Part shown: piece by piece, positions 25,040 to 32,537 of the stretch
Layout of the letters: every line of letters starts with the position of its first letter
Position numbering within the stretch: position 1 is the first letter of the stretch
DNA from: UBA6544 sp049601975
GTDB taxonomy: Bacteria > Pseudomonadota > Alphaproteobacteria > UBA8366
NCBI GenBank assembly: GCA_049601975.1
Contig: JBMYRC010000023.1
Location: 1 to 41,338, forward strand
Length of the DNA: 41,338 bases
Reading direction: 5' to 3'
Made by a program: the position numbers and the translations under genes
Notes under the pieces: generated by a model
Databases searched by the model: none
Told to the model about the DNA's origin: nothing
What the model saw: only the letters and a program-made list of their open reading frames with translations

Positions 25040-25388
25040 ACAAGACCAAAAACTCGATGCCATTTTCGCCGCCTTAGGCGATGCGACCCGGCGCTCGATT
25101 TTAATGCACCTGGCGTCCGGTCCGACATCGGTCAACGACATCGCAGCCCCCTACGCAATGTCGCTCCCCGCGGTTTCCAAACACTTAAAAGTGCTGGAAC
25201 GAGCAGGATTGCTCACACGGGAGCGACAAGGCCGCGTGCACCTTTGCCGCGTCGACCCCGATGCTCTCGCGACCGCCAACGGATGGATCGAGCACATGCG
25301 CGGGTTCTGGGATGAAAGTTTGGAAAACCTGGAAACTTATTTAAGCACTGGAAAAGGAAAAGACGATGAATGCGACAACACTGAATGA
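25014..25388 (+). CDS. ArsR family transcriptional regulator
   Basis: A 124-aa winged-helix repressor of the subgroup usually paired with SRPBCC/AHSA1 proteins. The helix-turn-helix is DIAAPYAMSLPAVSKHLKVL and the wing is ERQGRVHLCRVD. No metal-binding Cys pair of the classical ArsR type is present in the recognition helix. Family relatives start with MVKY, which fixes the start at 25014. Its frame overlaps the following SRPBCC pseudogene by 23 bases. Its own frame is intact, although the partner gene is broken. Auto-repression through the inverted repeat at its start is likely. Confidence 0.88.
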   Translation: MVKYTDATQQDQKLDAIFAALGDATRRSILMHLASGPTSVNDIAAPYAMSLPAVSKHLKVLERAGLLTRERQGRVHLCRVDPDALATANGWIEHMRGFWDESLENLETYLSTGKGKDDECDNTE

Positions 25389-25831
25389 AACATACGGTGA
25401 AACGGCACCGGTACTGATCATCACCCGCCATTTCAATGCCACGCCGAGCCGAGCCTTCGATGTTTAGACGGATACCGATATGATCACCAGATGAATGGAG
25501 CCCAAAGGTTTTGATGCGATCATTGATGCTCACGACCCGCGCGTCGACGGTATCTATCGGTTTATCATGAAAAGGTGCAGAGAGCAGCCACACCACGCAA
25601 GGTACTTTTCTCGAGGTTAACCCGCCGAAGCGTCTTGTCTCCACCTGGGCTTGGGAAGAAGGCGGCTACGCGGATATCGAAACCCTCGTAGAACTGAACT
25701 TTCGCCCGAGCGGTGAAAGCACCGAGCTGGCTTTGACCCAACGATGCTTCAATAGCGAAGAGATGTGCGACAAACATAATGGCGGTTGGACGAGCTGCCT
25801 CGACTGCCTTGAGGAAATGCTCGCCTCATAA
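25366..25831 (+). pseudogene. SRPBCC/AHSA1-domain protein, disrupted
   Basis: The sequence encodes an AHSA1-type SRPBCC protein but has three lesions. Where relatives have FDxWTD there is TAG (25465-25467), and where they have RWMxPxGF there is TGA (25492-25494). Both are Trp codons changed by one base. A single extra A in the run at 25570-25573 then shifts the frame. Allowing for these, the rest reads through GTFLEVNPPKRLVSTWAWEE and HNGGWTSCLDCLEEMLAS to the TAA at 25831. It is the usual partner of the adjacent ArsR gene. Confidence 0.85.
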
Positions 25832-26676
25832 TGCCTTGGGATTGAGGACCCAGACCGCGATGCCGTCGATGACCTGCTCTTCGATCCCTTGATATCCATG
25901 ATGGCTGCGCGCCCCGCATTCGTTATCGCCGGGCGCGCTGCCTTCATAAAATTTAACGGCCTTGGGTGCGGCGGTGCTAAGTGCAAGGGCAAGCTGGGGC
26001 ATATCGCGGGCCAGCGTCGCGACACAACCGTCATCTCTGCGATGGGTAATCAGCGCCGGGATGCTGATTTTCTCCAGCGAGAAATCAAACACCTGGTTGC
26101 CGTTGGTGACCGGCGCCAGCATGGAGGATGTGAGCACGATGCCATCCGGGCGATGAACGACCAGCTGCGACGCACCGCTTACCACCGATGTGGTGCCGCG
26201 GCTCGTTCCCACCAACCAGACCGGCAAGCCGTAACGCCCCCGCAAATACGCAATAACTGCGCCGATATCCATGGCATGTGCTGCCGTGCGGCGAAATCCG
26301 AAGCGCAGATCGCGGGGATGATCCGTCGGCCCGTCGAAGACCACCGTCATAAACCCCCGCCGGAGGAAATACGTACGTGTCCGAATCAGGAAATTCCCGG
26401 TGCCCGATCGGAGTTTCCCCGATTTCGTGATCCGGGTGACGCCTTTACCACCGGAGAACATCACCACAATGGCTTTCGCCCGCTCCTAAACTTCGACGCG
26501 AACCCGCGTTCGCTCGCCTCGGACAAAGATGTCGTGCACTTTCAATGTTCCGCGCGCGCCAATACCACAACCTTTGCCAGTTTGCTGGCTTCTAGAGCGG
26601 GCACTCGGGTGTCTTTTTGACAGCCCGCGGCAGTGACCACGAAGATGACAAAATCTGCAATCCAAGGTTTCGGCAT
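25826..26676 (-). pseudogene. Alpha/beta-hydrolase lipoprotein, disrupted
   Basis: An intact 3' part (from about 26467) shows the alpha/beta-hydrolase core: FDGPTDHPRDLR, the nucleophile elbow VGTSRGTTS, Asp in THRRDDGC and His in SHHGYQG. Upstream in the same frame is a TAG (26486-26488). Further upstream, from ATG 26676, another frame encodes a lipoprotein-like leader (ADFVIFVVTAAGC). Removing one GC unit from the GC run at 26551-26559 joins that leader to the hydrolase frame. So two lesions, a two-base slippage and an amber codon, can explain the break. An internal GTG or ATG near 26467 could still yield a shortened cytoplasmic protein. Its stop overlaps the SRPBCC pseudogene by six bases. 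Confidence 0.6.
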
Positions 26677-26681
26677 CTGGG

Positions 26682-27551
26682 TTAGCTCCGAAATTCTGCA
26701 CGACGGTATCCCTGAATATACAATAGAGCCGTCAGGTCGCCATGATCGATCCGCGCCATCGCCGCTTCCGCGACGACCGGCTTGGCGTGATAGGCCACTC
26801 CGATACCTGCCGCCGCCAACATATCGAGATCATTCGCGCCGTCGCCCACAGTGATCGCCTCCGTAACCGTCCCACCTTGTTGCAGAGCAAGACGCTCAAG
26901 CGCTTCCCGCTTAGCATTTCGGCCCAGAATGGGGGAGAGAACCTTCCCGGTTAGCGCCCCGTCGCGAACCTCCAGCCGGTTAGCCTGATCATAATCAAAG
27001 CCTAAGCGCGCCCTAATTTTCGCGGTATAATACTCGAATCCACCAGACACCAAGGCGCAATACGCTCCATACGCCCGCATGGTGCCGACCAATTCCGGCG
27101 CTCCCGGCATAATTCGGATTTTCGCTTCGGACCGAGCGAGGGCCGCTTCTTCCAGGCCGGCGAGCATTTGGACCCGCTCGCGGATCGCGCCCTCAAAATC
27201 TAATTCTCCCCGCATCGCACGCGCGGTGATCGCTGCAATCTCTTCCCGCAAGCCAAATTCATCCGCTAATTCATCGAGCATCTCGTTCTCGATGATGGTG
27301 GATTCCATATCCGCCACCAAGAGACGTTTGCGGCGGCCGTCGGCGGGTTGTACGACTACATCGACGGGCGCGTTCTGCAGGGCTGCGCGCACTATCTTTT
27401 CGGCCTCGCGCACCGTCCGCGTCGTCGGCGCATCGCAAGCGATGCCGTCGGCAAGCCATTCGACGGACGTCTCCAAGGCCAACTCGACGGTATTGACGCA
27501 TTCGGCGTTAATTTCGGTCGCTCCGATGAGCGTTACGACTGTGTTCCTCAT
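26682..27551 (-). CDS. serB: Phosphoserine phosphatase
   Basis: A 289-aa HAD-superfamily phosphatase, the last step of serine biosynthesis. Motif I is VADMESTIIENEMLDELA, motif II is the Ser in ALVSGGF, motif III is the Lys in LGRNAKREALE, and motif IV is VGDGANDLDML. The first 80 residues are an ACT-like regulatory region. In motif I the second acidic residue is Glu rather than Asp; I recall the same in other alphaproteobacterial SerB proteins, so this is probably normal. The start at 27551 has no clear ribosome site and lies 25 bases from the divergent miaA start. Confidence 0.92.
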   Translation of the reverse strand: MRNTVVTLIGATEINAECVNTVELALETSVEWLADGIACDAPTTRTVREAEKIVRAALQNAPVDVVVQPADGRRKRLLVADMESTIIENEMLDELADEFGLREEIAAITARAMRGELDFEGAIRERVQMLAGLEEAALARSEAKIRIMPGAPELVGTMRAYGAYCALVSGGFEYYTAKIRARLGFDYDQANRLEVRDGALTGKVLSPILGRNAKREALERLALQQGGTVTEAITVGDGANDLDMLAAAGIGVAYHAKPVVAEAAMARIDHGDLTALLYIQGYRRAEFRS

Positions 27552-27576
27552 GCGCCAAGCTGTATCTTCACAATCG

Positions 27577-28527
27577 ATGTCTGACAACGCGCAAAAACCG
27601 GTCTTGATCGTCTGTGGCCCAACGGCCAGCGGAAAATCCGCGCTCGCACTCGATATTGCGCGGGCGTTTGACGGTATCGTCATCAATGCGGACAGCATGC
27701 AGGTTTATCGCGAGTTGCGGATTCTGACCGCACGTCCTGACGACGAGGATCTCGCGCGGGCACCGCATAGGCTCTACGGGATTGCGTCCGTCACCGAAGT
27801 TTTTTCCGCGGGACGCTGGCGAGAGATCGCGGTCGCGGAAATTCGAGCGGCCCATGGAGCGGGCAAGCTACCGATCATCTGTGGCGGCACAGGCTTCTAT
27901 ATTAGGGCGCTGGCTGAAGGGCTTTCGGAAATGCCGGATATTCCCGCCAACATTCGATCCACGACCCGCCAACGTGTCAAGACTATCGGGAACGAGGCCG
28001 CCTATCGCGAATTGGCTAAGCGTGATCCCAAAACCGCCACGCAATTGAACCTCGGCGATACCCAACGCGTCATGCGGGCGCTGGAAGTCCTGGAAACGAC
28101 CGGGCGTTCGTTGGCCGATTGGCAGGCCGAAGCGAAGACCGCGCCCGACAGCGATTGGCGCTTCCACACTCTTCTCATCGAGCCGGACCGGTCGGAATTA
28201 AACCGCGCCATCGAGGACCGATTTCAACAGATGATCGGCCAAGGCGCCTTGCGCGAGGTCGCCGGTCTCGACGGGATCGACGGCGATCTTCCGGCGCTTA
28301 AAGCGGTTGGAGTCCCGGACTTGCGCCTCCATCTCGCGGACCAAATGAGCCTCGACGAGGCCGTCAATCGGGCACAAACGGCGACCCGCCGATTCGCGAA
28401 ACGGCAGACAACCTGGTTTAAAAACCAGATCATTGCTGATAAATCGATAAAAACGAAATATTCGAAAAGTTTAACTGGCGAAATCTTTTCATTTATTCGC
28501 AATTATGTATTGACCCCCTCCGACTGA
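27577..28527 (+). CDS. miaA: tRNA dimethylallyltransferase
   Basis: A 316-aa enzyme that adds a dimethylallyl group to A37 of tRNAs reading codons that start with U. The P-loop is GPTASGKS near residue 14, the catalytic Asp is in NADSMQVYREL, and the substrate-binding motif is CGGTGFYIRAL. The C-terminal RRFAKRQTTWFKNQ is characteristic. The ATG at 27577 is preferred; another at 27550 overlaps the serB start codon. Neither has a ribosome site, so the message may be leaderless. The last 30 residues are unusually Lys/Ser/Ile-rich. Confidence 0.94.
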   Translation: MSDNAQKPVLIVCGPTASGKSALALDIARAFDGIVINADSMQVYRELRILTARPDDEDLARAPHRLYGIASVTEVFSAGRWREIAVAEIRAAHGAGKLPIICGGTGFYIRALAEGLSEMPDIPANIRSTTRQRVKTIGNEAAYRELAKRDPKTATQLNLGDTQRVMRALEVLETTGRSLADWQAEAKTAPDSDWRFHTLLIEPDRSELNRAIEDRFQQMIGQGALREVAGLDGIDGDLPALKAVGVPDLRLHLADQMSLDEAVNRAQTATRRFAKRQTTWFKNQIIADKSIKTKYSKSLTGEIFSFIRNYVLTPSD

Positions 28528-28607
28528 CCACCTATTGTCCGCGCTCGCTGCGGGCCAGGCTCCGCGCGAATATCCGCTGGTAAAGGCATTTTTGATCGAA
28601 CGCGAAT

Positions 28608-28629
28608 CGGGCGGCGAACAGGCCGCCCG
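28608..28629 (+). promoter_or_regulatory. Eight-pair hairpin in the ilvB leader
   Basis: CGGGCGGC (28608-28615) pairs perfectly with GCCGCCCG (28622-28629) around a GAACAG loop, ending ten bases before the ilvB ribosome site (GGAG at 28639-28642). No T-run follows, so it is not a classic attenuator terminator. It might tune translation or message stability. Confidence 0.3.
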
Positions 28630-28650
28630 CACACTTATGGAGTAAGACCG

Positions 28651-30423
28651 ATGGCCACAGACAGAACCATGACCGGTGCGGAGGTGATCATCCGATCCCT
28701 GATCGATCAGGGTGTCGAAGTCGTCTTCGGCTATCCAGGCGGCGCGGTGCTACCGATTTACGACGAGCTGTTTAAGCAGAACAAGCTGCGGCACATTCTG
28801 GTCCGCCACGAGCAAGGTGCGGTTCATGCGGCGGAAGGCTATGCTCGTTCGACCGGTAAAGTCGGGGTTGTTCTCGTAACCTCCGGCCCAGGTGCCACCA
28901 ATGCGGTTACCGGCCTCACCGATGCGCTGATGGATTCCATACCGATCGTCTGCCTGACGGGCCAAGTCCCGACCCATCTGATCGGCAATGACGCGTTCCA
29001 GGAATGCGACACCACCGGCATCACGCGGCCCTGCACCAAACATAACTACCTGGTAAAGGATACCAAAGCCCTGGCATCAACCATGCACGAGGCTTTCTAT
29101 GTCGCGCGTACCGGTCGGCCCGGCCCCGTCGTAATCGACTTGCCGAAGGATATTCAATTCGCGGATTGTCCCTATTCGCCGCCGACCACGGTCAAACACG
29201 CCAGTTACCGACCACAAATGAAAGGCGATGCGGCCGCTATCGAACAGGCCATCGAGCTGATCGCCAACGCGGAACGCCCAATCTTCTATGGCGGCGGCGG
29301 CATCATCAATTCCGGACCGGTGGCGTGCAAGAAGTTCACGGAATTTGTGCGCATGACTGGATATCCCTGCACATTGACGCTGATGGGACTGGGCGCACTA
29401 CCCGGATCCGATTCGCAATTCGTCGGCATGCTAGGCATGCACGGTACCTACGAAGCCAATATGGCGATGCACGATTGTGATGCGTTGATTTGCGTCGGCG
29501 CACGCTTTGACGACCGCATTACCGGGCGGCTCGACGCTTTCGCGCCGAACTCGACGAAGATCCACATCGATATCGATCCATCGTCCATCAACAAGAACGT
29601 ACGGGTCGACATCCCCATTGTCGGCGATGTCGGCACGGTCATTCAGCAGCTGACCAAGGCTTGGAAAGCGCGCAAGAAACGGCGCACTAACGGTAAAGCC
29701 CTGCGGGCTTGGTGGGAACAAATCGAAGCCTGGCAAGGCGTCAATTGCCTCACCTATAGCCAAGACAAGAAGACCATCAAACCGCAATACGCGATCGAGC
29801 GGCTGTATGAGTTGACGAAGGATCAAGAAACCTTCATTACCACCGAAGTCGGCCAGCACCAAATGTGGGCGGCACAGTTCTATAAATTCGAGAAGCCCTA
29901 TCATTGGATGACGTCGGGCGGCCTCGGCACCATGGGTTACGGTTTACCCGCGGCGGTCGGCGTCCAAGTCGCACACCCAAAGAAGCTGGTCGTCGACATC
30001 TCGGGCGAAGCTTCGTTCATGATGAACATGCAGGAAATCGCGACGGCCATTCAACATCGCCTACCGATCAAGATCTTCATCCTGAACAACCAGTATATGG
30101 GCATGGTCCGTCAGTGGCAGGAATTGCTCCACGGCAGTCGGTATTCGGAAACCTACATGGATTCGCTGCCCGATTTCGTGAAGCTCGCAGAAAGTTTCGG
30201 CGGGGTCGGCCTGCGTACCTCCGACCCAGCGGATTTGGATGATTTGATCCACGAGATGATCGCGGTCGACCGGCCGGTGATCGCCGATGTTGGCGTCGAT
30301 CCGACGGAGAACTGCTTCCCGATGATCCCGTCGGGCTCGGCGCATAATGAAATGATCCTGGGCGGTGAAGCCCAGGCCTTCGGTAAGGACGGCGTGTCGG
30401 CTGACGGCATGGTCCTCGTTTGA
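28651..30423 (+). CDS. ilvB: Acetolactate synthase, large (catalytic) subunit
   Basis: A 590-aa thiamine-diphosphate enzyme that condenses two pyruvates to acetolactate, or pyruvate with 2-oxobutyrate, at the start of the Val/Leu/Ile pathway. The N-terminal domain has the catalytic Glu in RHEQGAVHAAEGYAR, the middle FAD domain is present, and the C-terminal domain ends its cofactor motif with ILNNQYMGMVRQWQ. In that motif the usual GD(G/A)S is GEAS, with Glu453 (30007-30009) at the metal-ligand Asp. GGAG lies upstream of the ATG. It is first in the operon ilvB-ilvH-KARI-KARI; ilvH follows after 15 bases. Confidence 0.95.
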   Translation: MATDRTMTGAEVIIRSLIDQGVEVVFGYPGGAVLPIYDELFKQNKLRHILVRHEQGAVHAAEGYARSTGKVGVVLVTSGPGATNAVTGLTDALMDSIPIVCLTGQVPTHLIGNDAFQECDTTGITRPCTKHNYLVKDTKALASTMHEAFYVARTGRPGPVVIDLPKDIQFADCPYSPPTTVKHASYRPQMKGDAAAIEQAIELIANAERPIFYGGGGIINSGPVACKKFTEFVRMTGYPCTLTLMGLGALPGSDSQFVGMLGMHGTYEANMAMHDCDALICVGARFDDRITGRLDAFAPNSTKIHIDIDPSSINKNVRVDIPIVGDVGTVIQQLTKAWKARKKRRTNGKALRAWWEQIEAWQGVNCLTYSQDKKTIKPQYAIERLYELTKDQETFITTEVGQHQMWAAQFYKFEKPYHWMTSGGLGTMGYGLPAAVGVQVAHPKKLVVDISGEASFMMNMQEIATAIQHRLPIKIFILNNQYMGMVRQWQELLHGSRYSETYMDSLPDFVKLAESFGGVGLRTSDPADLDDLIHEMIAVDRPVIADVGVDPTENCFPMIPSGSAHNEMILGGEAQAFGKDGVSADGMVLV

Positions 30424-30438
30424 TCGGATGATTTGAGA

Positions 30439-30996
30439 ATGGCAAAGAATACACAACCTGGTGCCGCCTATAACTTTCTGAATATGGGCGATAAGGAAGA
30501 ACGTCACACTTTTGCGGTCTTGGTGATCAACGAGCCGGGCGTCCTCGCCCGCGTGATCGGCCTATTTGCCGGCCGCGGCTATAATATCGAAAGCCTCACG
30601 GTGGCGGCGGTCTCGGAAGACACCTCTAAGTCGCGTATTACCGTCGTGACCACCGGTACACCGATGATCATCGACCAAATCCGCCATCAACTCGATCGCC
30701 TGGTCCCTGTCTATGAAGTACACGACCTCACCGAGGAAGGCCCACATGTCGAGCGTGACTTGGCACTCGTTAAGGTGATTTCAAAATCGCGTTCGCACGA
30801 ACGCCGGGAGTCGCTCCGCATCGCCGAGATATTCGGCGCTGACGCGGTCGACACCACCACCAATTCCTTCGTCTTCCAAATGACCGGCTCGCCCGGCAAG
30901 GTAAATGCTTTCATCGACCTGATGCGCGAGCTCGGCCAGGTCGAGATCGTCCGCAGTGGCAGTGTTGCCATTGCCCGCGGCACGCAAACTCTCTGA
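30439..30996 (+). CDS. ilvH: Acetolactate synthase, small (regulatory) subunit
   Basis: A 185-aa regulatory subunit that activates the catalytic subunit and confers feedback inhibition by valine. Two ACT-type domains are visible: the first with ERHTFAVLVINEPGVLARVI and GRGYNIESLTVA, the second around SRSHERRESLRIAEIFGA. The N-terminal extension of about 25 residues before the ACT core is usual for alphaproteobacteria. The ATG at 30439 is chosen over an upstream TTG. The ribosome site is weak, consistent with coupling to ilvB. Confidence 0.94.
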   Translation: MAKNTQPGAAYNFLNMGDKEERHTFAVLVINEPGVLARVIGLFAGRGYNIESLTVAAVSEDTSKSRITVVTTGTPMIIDQIRHQLDRLVPVYEVHDLTEEGPHVERDLALVKVISKSRSHERRESLRIAEIFGADAVDTTTNSFVFQMTGSPGKVNAFIDLMRELGQVEIVRSGSVAIARGTQTL

Positions 30997-31026
30997 TTCT
31001 TAAACCCGCTACCGAGGAACCTCCTG

Positions 31027-32508
31027 ATGAGCTTCACTTCGAATGTGTTTGAAACCCGCACGATAAAAATGGCCGACCGCGAGGAGACCATCGTCGCCGG
31101 CGGACGCCACCTGTTCCCACTACTGCCAAAGGCGTTCGATGGGGTCAAACAGATAGCCGTCATCGGCTGGTCGTCACAGGGCCCAGCGCAGGCACAGAAC
31201 CTGCGCGAATCCTTTGAAGGCACCGACATTCGGGTGAAAGTGGGTCTTCGCAAGGGATCTTCCTCCATGAAAGAAGCGGAGGCTGTCGGATTCACCGAGG
31301 TAGACGGTACGCTCGGCGAGATGTATGACACAATCCGCGAGAGCGACATGTCGCTCCTTTTGATCTCCGATGCGGCCTTCGCAGAGAACTACAAGGAGAT
31401 CTTCGCCGCCTTCCGACCAGGAACGACGCTGGGCCTGAGTCATGGCTTCCTGCTCTCCCATCTGCAGGCGCAAGGCGAAGAATTTCCAAAAGAAATCAAT
31501 GTCGTGGCGGTCTGCCCCAAAGGCATGGGTCCGTCGGTACGCCGACTCTACGAACAGGGCCGGGAAGTCAACGGAGCCGGCATCAACGCCAGTTTCGCGG
31601 TCCACCAGGACGCCACCGGCAAGGCCACCGAGTATGCTCTTGGCTGGTCGGTAGCACTCGGCTCTCCTTACACGTTCGAGACCACGCTGGAATCGGAGTA
31701 CCGTTCCGATATCTTCGGTGAGCGCGGCATCCTGTTGGGTGCGGTACACGGCATCGCTGAAAGTCTCTATGCGCGCTATATCGGCCAGGGCATGGCCAAG
31801 GATGACGCTTACCTCAATACATCGGAATCGATCACCGGACCAATCAGTAAGTCGATCTCGCGTTCCGGTCTGAAATCAGTCTACGAAGAGCTCGACGAGA
31901 GCGAGAAGGTCGCCTTCCGCAAAGCATACAATACGGCCTATCATCCATGTCGTGAAATCCTTGAGGAAATTTACGACGACGTCGTCTCTGGCAACGAAGT
32001 GCGTAGCGTGATCCAGGCGACACGACGACACGGCACCTACCCGATGGGTAGAATCGACAGTACCGACATGTGGGTGGTCGGCGAAGAGGTAAGGGCCGAC
32101 AGCCAACGTAACTATGCGCCGATCAATCCAGAGACCGCTGGCACCTACATGGCCTGCATGATGGCCCAAGCTGATCTGTTGAAGGACCGCGGCCATCCTT
32201 ATTCGGAAATCGCGAACGAATCGATCATCGAGGCAGTCGATTCGCTAAACCCTTACATGGACTACAAGGGCGTTTCGTTCATGGTAGACAACTGCTCAAC
32301 CACGGCGCGCCTCGGCGCGCGTAAATGGGCTTCGCGCTTCGACTATATCCTTAAGCAGCAGACATTCCCGTCGGCTGACGTTGACACTGTTGAGGACGAA
32401 ACGCCGTTCGATAAATTCATGTCCAGCAATATCCACGAAGTGCTCAAGGTATGCGCTGAGTTGCGCCCATCGGTCGACATAGCGGTCGTGCCGTCGCGTC
32501 GCGACTGA
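31027..32508 (+). CDS. ilvC: Ketol-acid reductoisomerase, class II (plant-like, long form)
   Basis: A 493-aa NADPH-dependent enzyme that converts acetolactate to 2,3-dihydroxyisovalerate. Its length and sequence (GRHLFPLLPKAFDGVKQI, CPKGMGPSVRRLYEQG, ESIIEAVDSLNPYMDYKG, FMVDNCSTTARLG) follow plant chloroplast KARI without the transit peptide. The metal and substrate residues of the class are present: Asp and Glu in SDIFGERG, two Glu in SEIANESIIE, Ser in NCSTTAR. The NADPH phosphate loop is GLRKGSSS. One oddity is the Rossmann motif GWSSQG (residues 47-52), where relatives have GWGSQG. GAGGA lies eight bases upstream of the ATG. A second, class I enzyme follows 29 bases later. Confidence 0.92.
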   Translation: MSFTSNVFETRTIKMADREETIVAGGRHLFPLLPKAFDGVKQIAVIGWSSQGPAQAQNLRESFEGTDIRVKVGLRKGSSSMKEAEAVGFTEVDGTLGEMYDTIRESDMSLLLISDAAFAENYKEIFAAFRPGTTLGLSHGFLLSHLQAQGEEFPKEINVVAVCPKGMGPSVRRLYEQGREVNGAGINASFAVHQDATGKATEYALGWSVALGSPYTFETTLESEYRSDIFGERGILLGAVHGIAESLYARYIGQGMAKDDAYLNTSESITGPISKSISRSGLKSVYEELDESEKVAFRKAYNTAYHPCREILEEIYDDVVSGNEVRSVIQATRRHGTYPMGRIDSTDMWVVGEEVRADSQRNYAPINPETAGTYMACMMAQADLLKDRGHPYSEIANESIIEAVDSLNPYMDYKGVSFMVDNCSTTARLGARKWASRFDYILKQQTFPSADVDTVEDETPFDKFMSSNIHEVLKVCAELRPSVDIAVVPSRRD

Positions 32509-32537
32509 GCCAGAACAAAAACAAGAGGACCATTAAT

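Noticed and set aside
28535..28645. A 36-codon TTG-started frame ending six bases before ilvB, as a possible leader peptide.
   Set aside because: It has no run of Ile, Val or Leu codons, starts with TTG without a ribosome site, and the nearby hairpin lacks a T-run, so attenuation is not supported.
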